Below are positions 29,611-39,504 of a stretch of DNA of 64,000 nucleotides, piece by piece; within the stretch, counting starts at the first letter, position 1, and the number at the start of each line of letters is the position of its first letter. The DNA is from Saccharomonospora glauca K62 (GTDB lineage: Bacteria > Actinomycetota > Actinomycetes > Mycobacteriales > Pseudonocardiaceae). Made by a program: the position numbers and the translations under genes. Under the pieces are notes generated by a model. That model made no database searches, had not been told where the DNA came from, and was given only the letters and a program-made list of their open reading frames with translations. The DNA lies in NCBI RefSeq assembly GCF_000243395.2, contig NZ_CM001484.1, positions 912,089 through 976,088 of the forward strand, read 5' to 3'.

Positions 29611-31112
29611 CCGATCTGACGAGGCTGTCCGCCGCCGAACTGGCGGAGAAGATCCACTCCCGTGAGGTGTCCTCCGAGGAGGTGACTCGGGCCCACCTGG
29701 ACCGGATCTCCGAGGTGGACTCCGAGATCCACGCGTTCCTCCACGTCGACGCCGACGGCGCCCTGGCGGCCGCGCGGGCGGTCGACGAGACGATCGCCGC
29801 CGGTGAGCCCGCGTCGCCGATCGCGGGTGTGCCGTTGGCGCTGAAGGACGTGTTCACGACGCGCGGCATGCCCACGACGTGCGGTTCGCGGACGCTGGAG
29901 AACTGGGTCCCGCCGTACGACGCCACGGTGACCCGCAAGCTGCGCGAGGCGGGCGTGCCGATTCTCGGCAAGACCAACATGGACGAGTTCGCGATGGGCT
30001 CGTCGACGGAGAACTCGGCGTTCGGTCCCACCCGCAACCCGTGGGACCGCGAGCGGGTGCCCGGCGGGTCGGGCGGCGGCTCGTCGGCCTCCCTCGCCGC
30101 GTTCGAGGCGCCGTTGGCCATCGGGACCGACACGGGCGGGTCGATCCGTCAGCCCGCGGCCGTCACGGGCACCGTCGGTGTCAAGCCGACCTACGGCGGG
30201 GTCTCGCGCTACGGGCTCGTGGCGTTCTCGTCGTCGCTCGACCAGGGCGGCCCGTGCGCGCGGACGGTGTTGGACGCCGCCCTGCTGCACGAGGTCATCG
30301 CGGGCCACGACCCGCTCGACTCCACGTCGATCGACGCGCCGGTGCCGCCCGTAGTGAAGGCCGCCCGTGAGGGCGCGAGCGGCGACCTCACCGGGGTGAG
30401 GATCGGTGTGGTGCGGGAGCTGTCCGGCGAGGGCTACCAGCCCGGCGTGCTGGCGTCCTTCGACGCCGCCGTGGCGCAGTTGCGTGAGCTGGGCGCGGAG
30501 ATCGTCGAGGTGTCCTGCCCGCACTTCACGTACGGCCTGTCGGCGTACTACCTGATCGCGCCGAGCGAGTGTTCGTCCAACCTGGCCCGGTTCGACGCCA
30601 TGCGTTACGGGCTGCGGGTGTCCGACGACGGCGAGCACAGCGCCGAGGAGGTCATGTCCGCCTCGCGGGAGGCCGGTTTCGGTCCCGAGGTGAAGCGCCG
30701 CATCATGCTCGGCACCTACGCGCTGTCGTCGGGTTACTACGACGCCTACTACGGCTCCGCGCAGAAGGTCCGCACCTTGATCGCGCGTGACTTCACCGCC
30801 GCGTTCGAGAAGGTGGACGTGCTCGTGTCGCCGACGACGCCCACCACGGCGTTCCGCCTCGGCGAGCGCGTGGACGACCCGCTGGCGATGTACTTGGCGG
30901 ACCTTGCCACGATCCCGGCGAACCTCGCGGGCAACGCGGCGATGAGCGTGCCGAGCGGGCTCTCCGACGACGACGGTCTGCCCGTCGGGTTGCAGATCAT
31001 GGCGCCGGCCCTGGCCGACGATCGGCTCTACCGCGTCGGCGCGGCCTACGAGGCCGCCCGTGGCCCGGTGCTGGACAAGATGCCTGAGCTGAAGGGAGCG
31101 CCGACGACGTGA
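29607..31112 (+). CDS. gatA: Asp/Glu-tRNA amidotransferase subunit A
   Basis: 501-residue amidase-signature subunit that frees ammonia from glutamine for the GatCAB complex. The Ser-cisSer-Lys triad is Ser179 ([10 protein letters not shown]), Ser155 ([10 protein letters not shown]) and Lys80 (LALKDVFTT). It overlaps gatC at the start and gatB at the stop (GTGA), so the three subunits are made by coupled translation. Confidence 0.97.
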   Translation: MTDLTRLSAAELAEKIHSREVSSEEVTRAHLDRISEVDSEIHAFLHVDADGALAAARAVDETIAAGEPASPIAGVPLALKDVFTTRGMPTTCGSRTLENWVPPYDATVTRKLREAGVPILGKTNMDEFAMGSSTENSAFGPTRNPWDRERVPGGSGGGSSASLAAFEAPLAIGTDTGGSIRQPAAVTGTVGVKPTYGGVSRYGLVAFSSSLDQGGPCARTVLDAALLHEVIAGHDPLDSTSIDAPVPPVVKAAREGASGDLTGVRIGVVRELSGEGYQPGVLASFDAAVAQLRELGAEIVEVSCPHFTYGLSAYYLIAPSECSSNLARFDAMRYGLRVSDDGEHSAEEVMSASREAGFGPEVKRRIMLGTYALSSGYYDAYYGSAQKVRTLIARDFTAAFEKVDVLVSPTTPTTAFRLGERVDDPLAMYLADLATIPANLAGNAAMSVPSGLSDDDGLPVGLQIMAPALADDRLYRVGAAYEAARGPVLDKMPELKGAPTT

Positions 31113-32614
31113 CTGCGGTTGCCGACGTGATGGATTACGCCGAGGTCGTCGAGTCCTACGACCCGGTGCTCGGGCTCGAGGTGCACGTCGAGCTCAACAC
31201 GAAGACCAAGATGTTCTGCGGCTGCCCGAACCAGTTCGGTGGGGAGCCGAACACGCACGTGTGCCCCACGTGCCTCGGGCTGCCCGGTGCGCTGCCGGTG
31301 GTCAACGGCAAGGCGGTGGAGTCGGCCATCCGCATCGGCCTGGCGCTGAACTGCGAGATCGCGGAGTGGTGTCGGTTCGCCCGGAAGAACTACTTCTATC
31401 CGGACATGCCGAAGAACTTCCAGACGTCGCAGTACGACGAGCCGATCGCCTTCAACGGCTACCTCGACGTGGTGCTCGACGACGGCGAGGTGGTGCGCGT
31501 GGGCATCGAGCGCGCACACATGGAGGAGGACACCGGCAAGTCGCTGCACGTCGGTGGCTCGACGGGCCGCATCCACGGCGCGGAGCACTCGCTGCTCGAC
31601 TACAACCGTGCGGGTGTGCCGCTGATCGAGATCGTCACGAAGCCCATCGTGGGCATGGGGGCGCGGGCGCCGGAGGTGGCGCGGGCGTACGTGACCGCGT
31701 TGCGGGACCTGCTGCGGGCCATGGACGTGTCCGACGTGCGCATGGACCAGGGCTCCCTGCGGTGCGACGCCAACGTGTCGCTGATGCCGAAGGGCGCCAC
31801 CGAGTTCGGGACGCGCACCGAGACGAAGAACGTGAACTCGCTGCGCAGCGTGGAGCGCGCGGTGCGGTACGAGATGACGCGGCAGGCGGCGGTCCTGGCC
31901 TCGGGCGGCAGTGTCACGCAGGAGACCCGCCACTTCCAGGAGGCCGACGGCACGACGTCGCCGGGCCGGGTGAAGGAGACCGCGGAGGACTACCGCTACT
32001 TCCCGGAGCCCGACCTGGTGCCGATCGCGCCCTCGCGCGAGTGGGTCGAGGAGCTGCGGAAGACCCTGCCGGAGCTGCCGTGGGAGCGCCGCAAGCGCAT
32101 CAAGGAGGAGTGGAACCTCACCGACGAGGAACTGCGTGACCTCATCAACACGGGCGCCGAGCAGCTGGTCGCCGCCACGGTGGAGGCCGGTGCGAAGCCG
32201 AACGAGGCGCGGAGCTGGTGGGTGCAGTACCTGACCCAGCAGGCGAACACGCGGGAGGTGGAGCTGGCCGAGCTGCCGATCACGCCCGCGCAGGTGGCTC
32301 GCGTGATCGAGCTCGTCAACTCCGGCGAGCTGACCAACAAGCTCGCGCGCGAGGTCGTGCAGGGCGTGCTGGCCGGCGAGGGAGAGCCCGACGAGGTCGT
32401 GGAGAAGCGGGGCCTCAAGGTCGTCTCCGACGACTCGGCGCTGATCGCCGCGGTCGACGAGGCGCTCGCCGCGCAGCCGGACGTGGCCGACAAGATCCGG
32501 GGCGGCAAGGTGCAGGCCGCGGGGGCCATCGTCGGTGCGGTGATGAAGGCGACGAAGGGCCAGGCCGACGCCAAGCGCGTTCGCGAGCTGGTGTTGGAGA
32601 GGGTCGGCGCCTGA
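31109..32614 (+). CDS. gatB: Asp/Glu-tRNA amidotransferase subunit B
   Basis: 501-residue GatB, which binds the mischarged tRNA, phosphorylates the carboxyl group with ATP and adds ammonia. The conserved [21 protein letters not shown] start, with metal-ligand cysteines and [13 protein letters not shown], is followed by the kinase core ([14 protein letters not shown]). The C-terminal YqeY-like tail ends in VLERVGA. The GTG start overlaps the gatA stop. Confidence 0.97.
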   Translation: MTAVADVMDYAEVVESYDPVLGLEVHVELNTKTKMFCGCPNQFGGEPNTHVCPTCLGLPGALPVVNGKAVESAIRIGLALNCEIAEWCRFARKNYFYPDMPKNFQTSQYDEPIAFNGYLDVVLDDGEVVRVGIERAHMEEDTGKSLHVGGSTGRIHGAEHSLLDYNRAGVPLIEIVTKPIVGMGARAPEVARAYVTALRDLLRAMDVSDVRMDQGSLRCDANVSLMPKGATEFGTRTETKNVNSLRSVERAVRYEMTRQAAVLASGGSVTQETRHFQEADGTTSPGRVKETAEDYRYFPEPDLVPIAPSREWVEELRKTLPELPWERRKRIKEEWNLTDEELRDLINTGAEQLVAATVEAGAKPNEARSWWVQYLTQQANTREVELAELPITPAQVARVIELVNSGELTNKLAREVVQGVLAGEGEPDEVVEKRGLKVVSDDSALIAAVDEALAAQPDVADKIRGGKVQAAGAIVGAVMKATKGQADAKRVRELVLERVGA

Positions 32615-32616
32615 CC

Positions 32617-33159
32617 GTGTCGAAGCGCGGCCGACGGGAGCCGGGCTGGTCGATCGCTCGGATTTCGTGGCGCGAGTGGCTCGGCCTCGCGGCCGGGCTG
32701 CTCGCCCTCGGGTCGTTGTTCCTGCCGTGGACCCAACTGAGTTCCGCGCATCCCGAGGTGAGTGCCGCACTGGCGGAACTGCCGGACGCGGACATCCACC
32801 GCTCGGTGTGGCGGACGACGTTCCTCGCTTGGCTGGCGCCGCTGCTGGTGGCCCTCGCGGGGGGCTGCGTGGTGGTGCTCGGGCAGCGGCCCGCGTTGCG
32901 GGTGGCGGGCCTGCCGCACGTGTGGGTGGTGGCCGCCTCGGTGGCTGCGTGCGCGACGGCCCTGACGTGGGCGTTCATCGACTGGGAGTTCGGCGAGGAA
33001 CAGTACGCCTTCCTGGCCGAGAGCGGGGTGGCCGTGCAAGCCGCTCCGGGGCGGTACCTCGCCGCCGTGGCGGTGCTGGTGTCGCTCGTGGCGGCCGTGC
33101 TGGACGTCCGCGCGGGGGTCAGTCGCGACCGGAACCGGAGGAAGGCTGCCGCACGATGA
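32617..33159 (+). CDS. Small integral membrane protein
   Basis: 180-residue protein with four hydrophobic segments (about residues 23-42, 68-88, 96-116 and 142-165), preceded by a basic N-terminus. The loop between helices 1 and 2 begins with PWTQL and is probably outside. I do not recognise a family. It starts 2 bases after the gatB stop, so it is likely part of that unit. Its last 41 bases overlap the convergent lppZ-like gene. Confidence 0.72.
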   Translation: MSKRGRREPGWSIARISWREWLGLAAGLLALGSLFLPWTQLSSAHPEVSAALAELPDADIHRSVWRTTFLAWLAPLLVALAGGCVVVLGQRPALRVAGLPHVWVVAASVAACATALTWAFIDWEFGEEQYAFLAESGVAVQAAPGRYLAAVAVLVSLVAAVLDVRAGVSRDRNRRKAAAR

Positions 33160-34306
33160 CGACCACGCGGTCGTCGCTGGAGATCGGTTCGCCGCCGTCC
33201 TTGTTGACCGTGCCCGCGACGGCGACGTCGCCCGTCACCTGGGCGAGGCTGCCGAGCCGCCCGTAGGTGACGCCGTCCTCCCCGTCCAGCGTGACCTGCG
33301 GTTCGCCGCCGATCGAGCCGTCCTCCGTCAACGGCAGGTTCTGCATGTTGCCCGACTCCTCGGTGGAGACGGCGAGCATGTCGGTCCAGTCGGCGCACCC
33401 GCTGACGCCGGGCTTGTCCTTCCAGGTCCAGGCGGGCACGGAGAGATCCTCACCCGCCTCGATCCGGTACACCGCGTCGTGTTCGTCGGCCTGGTCGGTG
33501 CCCCACAGGCGGGAGCCGTCGGCGGTGCCGCACAGGCCTCCGGGAGCGTGCAGTCCGCTCGCGTAGACGGCGGAGTCGGCTTTCGGATTGCCCTTCGCGG
33601 GTCCCCCCGCGGGGTCGATGCGCAGCACTTTCCCGGCCAGTGAGGCGGGATCGGCGGCTGCCGTCGCCTTCCCCGCGTCGCCGGTGGCCACCAGCAGCGC
33701 CCCGTCGGGTCCGGAAAGCAGCGCACCCCGGTTGTTGGTCGCCCCCTTCGGGATGCCGGTGAGGACGGGCTTGGGGTCCCGTCCCTGCGCGAAACGCACC
33801 ACCCGGTTGTCCTCCGACGTGGTGATGTAGGCGAAGACGAGACCGTCCTCGGCGTACGTGGGGGAGAGCGCGAGCCCGGTCAGACCGCCGTCGCCGGTGG
33901 CCTCCACGTCCAGCTTCGCGACCTCGCGTGGCTCACCGTCGGTACCGACGAGGAACACCCGGCCACTGCGTCGCTCGCCCGCGAGGACGGTCACGGCGGA
34001 CCCGTCGGACGGCAACGGTGCCACGGCCGACACCGTGTCCAGGCAGGTGGCGATGACGGCCTTGTCGTAGTCGGTGCACCCTTCGGGCGGAGGGACGGGG
34101 GTCTCCGACGTCGACGGCCCTCTGGGAGTGGGGGCCTCGTCGACCTCGGGAAGTTCCGGTTGCGGTGCCGCCTCCGCCGTGAGTTCCGGGGCGTCGTGCC
34201 AGTCGGTGGCGGCGGTCGAGTCGTCGAACCGTGCGCAACCGGCGGGTAGTGCGGCCACAGCGGCCAGGACCGCTATCGGCCATGAGCGTCTCGGACCCCT
34301 GCGCAC
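33119..34306 (-). CDS. Lipoprotein with sugar-dehydrogenase-like beta-propeller (LppZ-like)
   Basis: 395-residue lipoprotein. The signal peptide ends in the lipobox LPAGC with Cys24, then comes an acidic, Pro-rich linker, then a beta-propeller of the glucose/sorbosone dehydrogenase type (GLTGLALSPTYAEDGLVFAY, LLVATGDAG, YASGLHAPGGLCG, LAQVTGDVAVAGTV). Position between gatB and the DoxX gene matches LppZ (Rv3006) of M. tuberculosis. Whether it binds PQQ or has enzyme activity is uncertain. A -10-like TAGGCT (34320-34315) lies 8 bases before the GTG, suggesting leaderless mRNA. It is divergent from the 2-hydroxyacid dehydrogenase gene. Confidence 0.85.
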   Translation of the reverse strand: MRRGPRRSWPIAVLAAVAALPAGCARFDDSTAATDWHDAPELTAEAAPQPELPEVDEAPTPRGPSTSETPVPPPEGCTDYDKAVIATCLDTVSAVAPLPSDGSAVTVLAGERRSGRVFLVGTDGEPREVAKLDVEATGDGGLTGLALSPTYAEDGLVFAYITTSEDNRVVRFAQGRDPKPVLTGIPKGATNNRGALLSGPDGALLVATGDAGKATAAADPASLAGKVLRIDPAGGPAKGNPKADSAVYASGLHAPGGLCGTADGSRLWGTDQADEHDAVYRIEAGEDLSVPAWTWKDKPGVSGCADWTDMLAVSTEESGNMQNLPLTEDGSIGGEPQVTLDGEDGVTYGRLGSLAQVTGDVAVAGTVNKDGGEPISSDDRVVVIVRQPSSGSGRD

Positions 34307-34378
34307 AATGGCCCAGCCTAGGCGGGGCGAGGTGAACTTCGGGTAAGTGGGGCGCGGCGCATCGGCCACGATGGGGGA

Positions 34379-35299
34379 GTGACCATCACCGTTCTCGTTC
34401 CCCACGACGACGGCGTGACCGCGCTGTCGGAGGTGCCGGGTGTGCGGGCCGTGCGCTACGACGTCGACTCCCTCGCCGAGGGGGTGCCCGCAGAGGCCGC
34501 CGAGGCCGAAGTGCTCGTCCCCGGTGCCAAGCCCGCCGCGTTGCTGCCGTTGCTCGACGCCATGCCGAGGCTGCGATTGATCCAACTGCTCTCGGCCGGC
34601 GCCGAGGACTGGATCGACCGGGTGCCCGACGGCGTGCTGCTGTCCACCTGCCGGGGTGCCCACGGAGGGAGTACCGCCGAGTGGGTCCTGGCCGTCCTGC
34701 TTTCCCTCTATCGGGGGCTTCCGGAGTTCGCGCGGGCCCAGCGGGAGCGGACGTGGAGCCCGAGCACCTCCCGCACCTTGCAGGGCAGCAGGGTCCTCGT
34801 GGTGGGGGCCGGTGACGTCGGCCGGGAGGTACGGCGCAGGCTCGTTCCGTTCGACGCGTGGGTCACGATGGTGGGCTTCACGCCCCGCGAGGGCGTCCAC
34901 GGGGCCGAGGAACTGCCGGAGCTGTTGCCCGACGCCGACGTGGTGGTGCTGGTGACGCCGCTGACGTCACGGACGCGGGGGATGGTGGACGCCGCGTTCC
35001 TCGCCGCCATGTCCGACGGTGCGGTGCTCGTCAACGCCTCCCGAGGCCCGGTCGTGGACACCGACGCGCTCCTGGCCGAACTCACCGCGGGCCGATTGAG
35101 CGCGGCCCTGGACGTCACAGATCCGGAACCGCTGCCTCCCGACCACCCGTTGTGGACCGCGCCGAACGTGCTCATCACCCCGCACGTCGGTGGAGCCGTT
35201 CGTGACGCGCGGCGTCGCTCGTACCGGGTGGCGGCCGCCGAGATCGAGCGCTACGTGCGCGGGGAGCTGCCCAACAACCTGGTGCAGGGCGAGTACTGA
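34379..35299 (+). CDS. D-isomer-specific 2-hydroxyacid dehydrogenase
   Basis: 306-residue NAD(P)-dependent dehydrogenase. The Rossmann motif reads VVGAGDVGREVRRRL, the catalytic Arg lies in LVNASRGPVVDTDAL, the Glu in DVTDPEPLPPDHPLW, and the His in ITPHVGGAV. It is related to phosphoglycerate and glyoxylate reductases, with a shorter catalytic domain and no ACT domain. The substrate is not known. The GTG start is 72 bases from the divergent LppZ-like start. Confidence 0.88.
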   Translation: MTITVLVPHDDGVTALSEVPGVRAVRYDVDSLAEGVPAEAAEAEVLVPGAKPAALLPLLDAMPRLRLIQLLSAGAEDWIDRVPDGVLLSTCRGAHGGSTAEWVLAVLLSLYRGLPEFARAQRERTWSPSTSRTLQGSRVLVVGAGDVGREVRRRLVPFDAWVTMVGFTPREGVHGAEELPELLPDADVVVLVTPLTSRTRGMVDAAFLAAMSDGAVLVNASRGPVVDTDALLAELTAGRLSAALDVTDPEPLPPDHPLWTAPNVLITPHVGGAVRDARRRSYRVAAAEIERYVRGELPNNLVQGEY

Positions 35300-35371
35300 C
35301 CTCGGCCCGGTGACGACCGGAGGCGGTCTCCTCCGGTGCGGACGTCGGTGTCGTAGGGCGTCGTCGTGACG

Positions 35372-35824
35372 TCAGTGGCCGCCCACCGACGTCACGACGA
35401 CCCAGTGCTCGTACTCCTCTTCGGACACCGAGACGATCGGGCTGCCCGTCGGTGAGGCGGAGACGAACTCGAACGTCGTCGTGTGCTCCCGGAGGACGGG
35501 GAGGAAGCCCCCGTGCTCGGGCGGGCGGGCGAGAAGCCACGGCAGGGTTGAGGCGCCGGGGCCGGTGAGGCAGATCAGGCACGCGCCGTCGTCGTCGAAC
35601 AGGCCGACGTCGCGGCCCGTGTCCCGCCACGCCTGCTCGGTCCGTTCCGACACGTCGTCGGCCTCGGAGTCGATGCGGACCGCGGGAGCCACGCCCCCCG
35701 AGGCCGCGGCCTTGATCGCCGCCAGCGGCGTGACGCCGGAGGCCTCCTCGATCTCCCCGAACACCGTGAATCCCGCCGCCCGAAGGATCGCGATCCGGCC
35801 GGCCGGGGTCACCTTGCCCGCCAT
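35372..35824 (-). CDS. Hypothetical protein, 150 residues
   Basis: 150-residue soluble protein with no family I recognise. The first 50 residues (GKVTPAGRIAILRAAGFTVFGEIEEASGV) look like a compact helical unit, and the C-terminal half contains CLICLTGPGAST and ends in beta-rich sequence. The ATG at 35824 has a purine-rich CAGGGGGACG upstream; an upstream in-frame start at 35935 is unlikely. It is convergent with the 2-hydroxyacid dehydrogenase and divergent from the DoxX gene. Confidence 0.65.
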   Translation of the reverse strand: MAGKVTPAGRIAILRAAGFTVFGEIEEASGVTPLAAIKAAASGGVAPAVRIDSEADDVSERTEQAWRDTGRDVGLFDDDGACLICLTGPGASTLPWLLARPPEHGGFLPVLREHTTTFEFVSASPTGSPIVSVSEEEYEHWVVVTSVGGH

Positions 35825-36025
35825 GCTGTCGTCCCCCTGTTCGCTCAGGACGGCGGTGCGACGCCGTGGAACACGTGGTGGCTTACGTCGCCGGAGGCAG
35901 AGGCGGCACCAGTGCCGTGCGTCCCCCGGTGACATCGGTGAGATCTCCGATGTGACGTGCTCACGTGGGCTCGGTTGCCGAAAAGGGCAACATCGTGGCC
36001 GGGCGTTACTCTACGCTGCCCGCCC

Positions 36026-36646
36026 ATGACGATTCACGACAACGACGGATTCGACGCCCCGACGACCGCGTTTCCGACCGCCGCTTTCGACAGCAGCGGC
36101 TTCACGACGTCGGAGGCGCTCGTGGACGACTCCGAGCCCGCACGCCCCGTCGAGTCGATGCACGGAGGAGTCGACTTCGGGCTCTTCGTCGTCCGGCTCG
36201 CGGTCGGCGGACTCGTGATCGCCCACGGATTGCAGAAGCTGGGCCTGCTCGGGGGCCCCGGCATCGACGGCTTCGCGCAGGCACTCACGGCGATGGGGTT
36301 CAGCGACCAGACGACGCTGCTCGCGTGGGTCACCGCACTGGCGGAAGTGGGGGGTGGCGCGTTGCTGGTGCTGGGACTGTTCACGCCGTTCGGCGCGGCG
36401 GCAGTGCTCGGCGTGCTCGCCAACGCCGTCTACGTCAAGTTCGAAAACGGGTTCTTCGCAGCGACGGGTGGGTTCGAGTTCGACCTGTTGATCGCGCTGA
36501 TCGCGTTCGCGTTGCTCTTCACCGGTGCGGGCCGCGTGTCGATCGACAAGAACACCCCGTGGCGGCGCAAGCCGTGGCCGCTCGGGCTGGTCTCGCTGGT
36601 GATCGCCGCCGGGCTGACGACGGCCGTCGTCGTGCTGTTCCGGTGA
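36026..36646 (+). CDS. DoxX-family membrane protein
   Basis: 206-residue protein. After a disordered, acidic N-terminus (about 45 residues) come four hydrophobic helices of the DoxX family (FVVRLAVGGLVIAHGLQKLG, then TALAEVGGGALLVLGLFTPFGAAAVL). Its position matches Rv3005c beside the LppZ gene. Mycobacterial DoxX takes part in a membrane oxidoreductase complex that counters redox stress. TACGCT at 36012-36017, 8 bases before the ATG, suggests a leaderless transcript. Confidence 0.85.
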   Translation: MTIHDNDGFDAPTTAFPTAAFDSSGFTTSEALVDDSEPARPVESMHGGVDFGLFVVRLAVGGLVIAHGLQKLGLLGGPGIDGFAQALTAMGFSDQTTLLAWVTALAEVGGGALLVLGLFTPFGAAAVLGVLANAVYVKFENGFFAATGGFEFDLLIALIAFALLFTGAGRVSIDKNTPWRRKPWPLGLVSLVIAAGLTTAVVVLFR

Positions 36647-36648
36647 GG

Positions 36649-36685
36649 GCGTGGGGGCGAGCGGCGAACCGCATCGCCCCCACGC
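36649..36685. terminator. Bidirectional terminator between DoxX gene and ilvD
   Basis: GCGTGGGGGCGA (36649-36660) pairs perfectly with TCGCCCCCACGC (36674-36685). It sits exactly between two convergent genes (stops at 36646 and 36692), so it can serve both. There is no T tract. Confidence 0.75.
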
Positions 36686-36691
36686 CGTCGA

Positions 36692-38536
36692 TCACTTGTC
36701 GGGGTCGCGCACCGCTCCGGTGTCGGCCGAGGTGGCCATCCGCGCGTAGGCGCGCAACGCGGCGGGGACGGGCCGGTCGCGGTCGACGGGTTGCCACGGT
36801 CGTTCCGAGGCCTCCATCTTGGCTCGGCGTTCGGCGAGCACGTCGGCGTCGACGAGCAGTTCGAGCTTGCGCTCGTGGATGTCGATGAGGATCTGGTCGC
36901 CGTTCTCGACGAGGCCGATGGTGCCGCCCGCGGCAGCCTCGGGGGAGATGTGGCCCACGGAGATGCCCGAGGTGCCGCCCGAGAATCGGCCGTCGGTGAT
37001 GAGCGCGCACACCTTGCCGAGTCCGGCTCCCTTGAGGAACGCCGTCGGGTGCAGCATCTCCTGCATCCCCGGCCCACCCGCGGGGCCCTCGTAGCGGACG
37101 ACGATGACCTCGCCCGGCTGTACTTCCTTGTTCAGGATCGCCGAGACGGCCTGCTCCTGACTCTCCACGACGCGGGCGGGTCCCTGGAAGCGCCACAGTT
37201 CCTCGTCGACACCGGCCGACTTGATCACGGCGCCGTTCTCGGCGAGGTTCCCGCGCAGCACGGTGAGGCCACCGCTGGCGGTGTAGGCGTGCGCGACGTC
37301 CCGGATGCAGCCCTTCTCGGCGTCGGTGTCGAGTGAGGACCACCGGTTCGACGTCGAGAACGCCTCCGTGGTGCGCACTCCACCCGGCGCGGCGTGGAAC
37401 AACTCCAGCGCGCGTTCGGACGGCGACTTGCCTCGGATGTCCCACGTGGACAGCCACTCCTCCAGGGAGGAGGAGTGCACGGCGTGTACGTCGGTGTTGA
37501 GGAACCCACCCCGGTGCAACTCGCCGAGGATGGCGGGAATGCCGCCCGCCCGGTGCACGTCCTCCATGTGGTAGTCGGAGTTCGGTGACACTTTGGACAG
37601 GCAGGGGACCTCGCGACCGATCCGGTCGATGTCGTCGAGGGTGAAGTCGATCTCGCCTTCCCGCGCGGCGGCGAGGATGTGCAGGACGGTGTTGGTGGAG
37701 CCACCCATCGCCATGTCGAGCGCCATCGCGTTCTCGAAAGCCTGCTTGGTGGCGATGGAGCGGGGCAGCACGGAGTCGTCGTCCTCGCCGTACCACCGCT
37801 TGGCGAGCTCCACGACGGTTCGGCCCGCCTCGACGAACAGTTCCCGGCGCGCCGCGTGAGTGGCCAGAGTGGACCCGTTGCCCGGCAGGGAGAGGCCCAG
37901 CGCCTCGGTGAGGCAGTTCATCGAGTTGGCGGTGAACATGCCCGAACACGAGCCGCACGTCGGGCAGGCCGACTGTTCGACGAGCGACAGTCCTTTGTCG
38001 TCGACGGACGAGTTGGCCGAGGCCGAGATCGCGGTGATGAGGTCGGTGGGAGCGTGGGCGACGCCGTCGACCACCACCGCCTTGCCGGCCTCCATCGGGC
38101 CACCGGAGACGAAGACCGTGGGGATGTTGAGCCGCATGGCGGCGTTGAGCATCCCCGGCGTGATCTTGTCGCAGTTCGAGATGCATACCAACGCGTCGGC
38201 CCGGTGCGCGTTGACCATGTACTCGACCGAGTCGGCGATGATCTCGCGGGAGGGCAGCGAGTAGAGCATGCCGCTGTGTCCCATGGCGATGCCGTCGTCC
38301 ACCGCGATGGTGTGGAACTCGCGGGGGACGCCCCCGGCCTCGCGCACCGCCTCGGCGACGACCTCACCGAGATCCTTGAGGTGTACGTGCCCCGGCACGA
38401 ACTGGGTGTAGGAGTTGGCGATCGCGACGATGGGCTTGCCGAAGTCGCTGTCGGTCATGCCGGTCGCGCGCCACAGGGAGCGGGCTCCCGCGGCGTTGCG
38501 GCCGTGGGTCGTGGTTCGGGAACGCAGAGCAGGCAT
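36692..38536 (-). CDS. ilvD: Dihydroxy-acid dehydratase
   Basis: 614-residue Fe-S dehydratase that makes the 2-oxo acid precursors of valine, leucine and isoleucine. Cluster cysteines appear in [11 protein letters not shown] and [19 protein letters not shown]. The sequence is full length. The ATG at 38536 is preferred over a TTG two codons upstream because the -10-like TACAGT (38548-38543 on the minus strand) lies 6 bases before it, which fits a leaderless mRNA. It is on the strand opposite to the ilvBNC genes 1 kb away. Confidence 0.96.
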   Translation of the reverse strand: MPALRSRTTTHGRNAAGARSLWRATGMTDSDFGKPIVAIANSYTQFVPGHVHLKDLGEVVAEAVREAGGVPREFHTIAVDDGIAMGHSGMLYSLPSREIIADSVEYMVNAHRADALVCISNCDKITPGMLNAAMRLNIPTVFVSGGPMEAGKAVVVDGVAHAPTDLITAISASANSSVDDKGLSLVEQSACPTCGSCSGMFTANSMNCLTEALGLSLPGNGSTLATHAARRELFVEAGRTVVELAKRWYGEDDDSVLPRSIATKQAFENAMALDMAMGGSTNTVLHILAAAREGEIDFTLDDIDRIGREVPCLSKVSPNSDYHMEDVHRAGGIPAILGELHRGGFLNTDVHAVHSSSLEEWLSTWDIRGKSPSERALELFHAAPGGVRTTEAFSTSNRWSSLDTDAEKGCIRDVAHAYTASGGLTVLRGNLAENGAVIKSAGVDEELWRFQGPARVVESQEQAVSAILNKEVQPGEVIVVRYEGPAGGPGMQEMLHPTAFLKGAGLGKVCALITDGRFSGGTSGISVGHISPEAAAGGTIGLVENGDQILIDIHERKLELLVDADVLAERRAKMEASERPWQPVDRDRPVPAALRAYARMATSADTGAVRDPDK

Positions 38537-38587
38537 GGGCAAACTGTACGCCCGGCTCGGACGCCCGAAACCGCCGGTCGCTGCTCG

Positions 38588-39145
38588 TCACCGGCCTTCG
38601 GTGTCGTCGGAGCGTTCGGTCGTCGCCTCCGCGTCGGACCGGTTCCCGGCCTCTCGGCCGGCCTGCCCGTCCGTCTTCGGCTCGGCGGAATCCGTTTCCT
38701 CGGCAGAGTCGAGGACGCCCGAGGGATCGGGCACCCGGCCCTCGCTGACCAGCGACAGCACGGGCAGGTGCCGGGTGCGCACGGAGGGCAACGGCACGGT
38801 GGTGTCGTCGGTGAGCACCGCGACCACCGTGGACTTCGGGGTGATGGTGAAGCCCTTGATCGCGTCCCACGGCACGTCGCGGGTGCCGAGCAGGGTACGC
38901 ACGGTGAGGCCCTCGCGCGTGGCCGTCGTGCGGGTCCTGACGATCCACACCGCCAGCACGATGGGCACGAGCAGCAGCACCAGCAGGTACGGCAGTGCGG
39001 CCGCGAACGGGAACATGCACATGAACAGCATCAGCACGCCGATCAGCGCGGTTCCCGGAACTCGGAACACCGCCCTGTGCCCGCGTTCGCGGGTGTCGGT
39101 GTCGGTACCGGTGTCGGCGTTGTCGTCGCGTCGTGTCGCTGTCAT
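38588..39145 (-). CDS. PH-domain membrane protein (Cfp6-like)
   Basis: 185-residue protein with two closely spaced hydrophobic helices (about residues 28-70, GVLMLFMCMFPFAAALPYLL and VPIVLAVWIV), then a bacterial PH domain (TRTTATREGLTVRTLLGTRDVPWDAIKGF), then an acidic, disordered tail. Gene order next to ilvB matches low-molecular-weight antigen 6 (Rv3004) of M. tuberculosis. The function is unknown. It is divergent from ilvB and lies 51 bases upstream of ilvD. Confidence 0.85.
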   Translation of the reverse strand: MTATRRDDNADTGTDTDTRERGHRAVFRVPGTALIGVLMLFMCMFPFAAALPYLLVLLLVPIVLAVWIVRTRTTATREGLTVRTLLGTRDVPWDAIKGFTITPKSTVVAVLTDDTTVPLPSVRTRHLPVLSLVSEGRVPDPSGVLDSAEETDSAEPKTDGQAGREAGNRSDAEATTERSDDTEGR

Positions 39146-39264
39146 GGTCGTGTCCTGCTCTCCATCCGCCACTCCACGATGGTGCACCGCAGGTCGGAGG
39201 CCGGGCCACTCGGGGGCTTCCGATTGTTGAAGGGTCCAGTATCCGGGATCACTGTCCCGCAGAG

Positions 39265-39294
39265 TTGACACTTCTCGCCGTGGACCATTAACGT
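39265..39294 (+). promoter_or_regulatory. Promoter of the ilvB leader
   Basis: TTGACA (39265-39270), an 18-base spacer and TAACGT (39289-39294) form the best match to a vegetative promoter in the window. The predicted start of transcription, 7-8 bases downstream, falls on the GTG of the leader peptide at 39302. Confidence 0.7.
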
Positions 39295-39301
39295 CATCAG
39301 C

Positions 39302-39349
39302 GTGACACCGCAGATTGTTCTCGTACTTCCCCAGCGCGTCGACGCGTAG
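39302..39349 (+). CDS. ilvB leader peptide (15 residues)
   Basis: Short frame reading MTPQIVLVLPQRVDA, with five branched-chain residues in a row (Ile-Val-Leu-Val-Leu). Corynebacterium ilvBNC has a similar leader, used for attenuation. There is no ribosome site, but the predicted transcription start coincides with the GTG, so the leader peptide is probably translated from a leaderless mRNA. Its stop lies in a palindromic segment, CGCGTCGACGCG (39335-39346), a second copy of which follows at 39360-39370. Confidence 0.75.
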   Translation: MTPQIVLVLPQRVDA

Positions 39350-39373
39350 GGGATTCTCTGCGTCGACGCGCGG

Positions 39374-39410
39374 CCCTCGTGCGACCACACCTGGTCGGCG
39401 GGGGTTTTTT
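39374..39410 (+). terminator. ilvB attenuator terminator
   Basis: CGACCA (39382-39387) pairs with TGGTCG (39392-39397), and the outer arms GCCC-TC-G and C-GGGGG extend the stem to 39374-39404. Six T residues (39405-39410) follow at once, giving a canonical intrinsic terminator 95 bases before ilvB. Together with the upstream leader peptide and the repeated GCGTCGACGC palindromes, this forms a typical translation-controlled attenuator. Confidence 0.75.
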
Positions 39411-39504
39411 GTTGCGCTGACGACGTGGACGTGACCTCCCCGCCCGCGAAGACGACCGAAAAGCCCTGACCAGACAACCGGACGAACCCACGAGGCGAGA
39501 ACCG

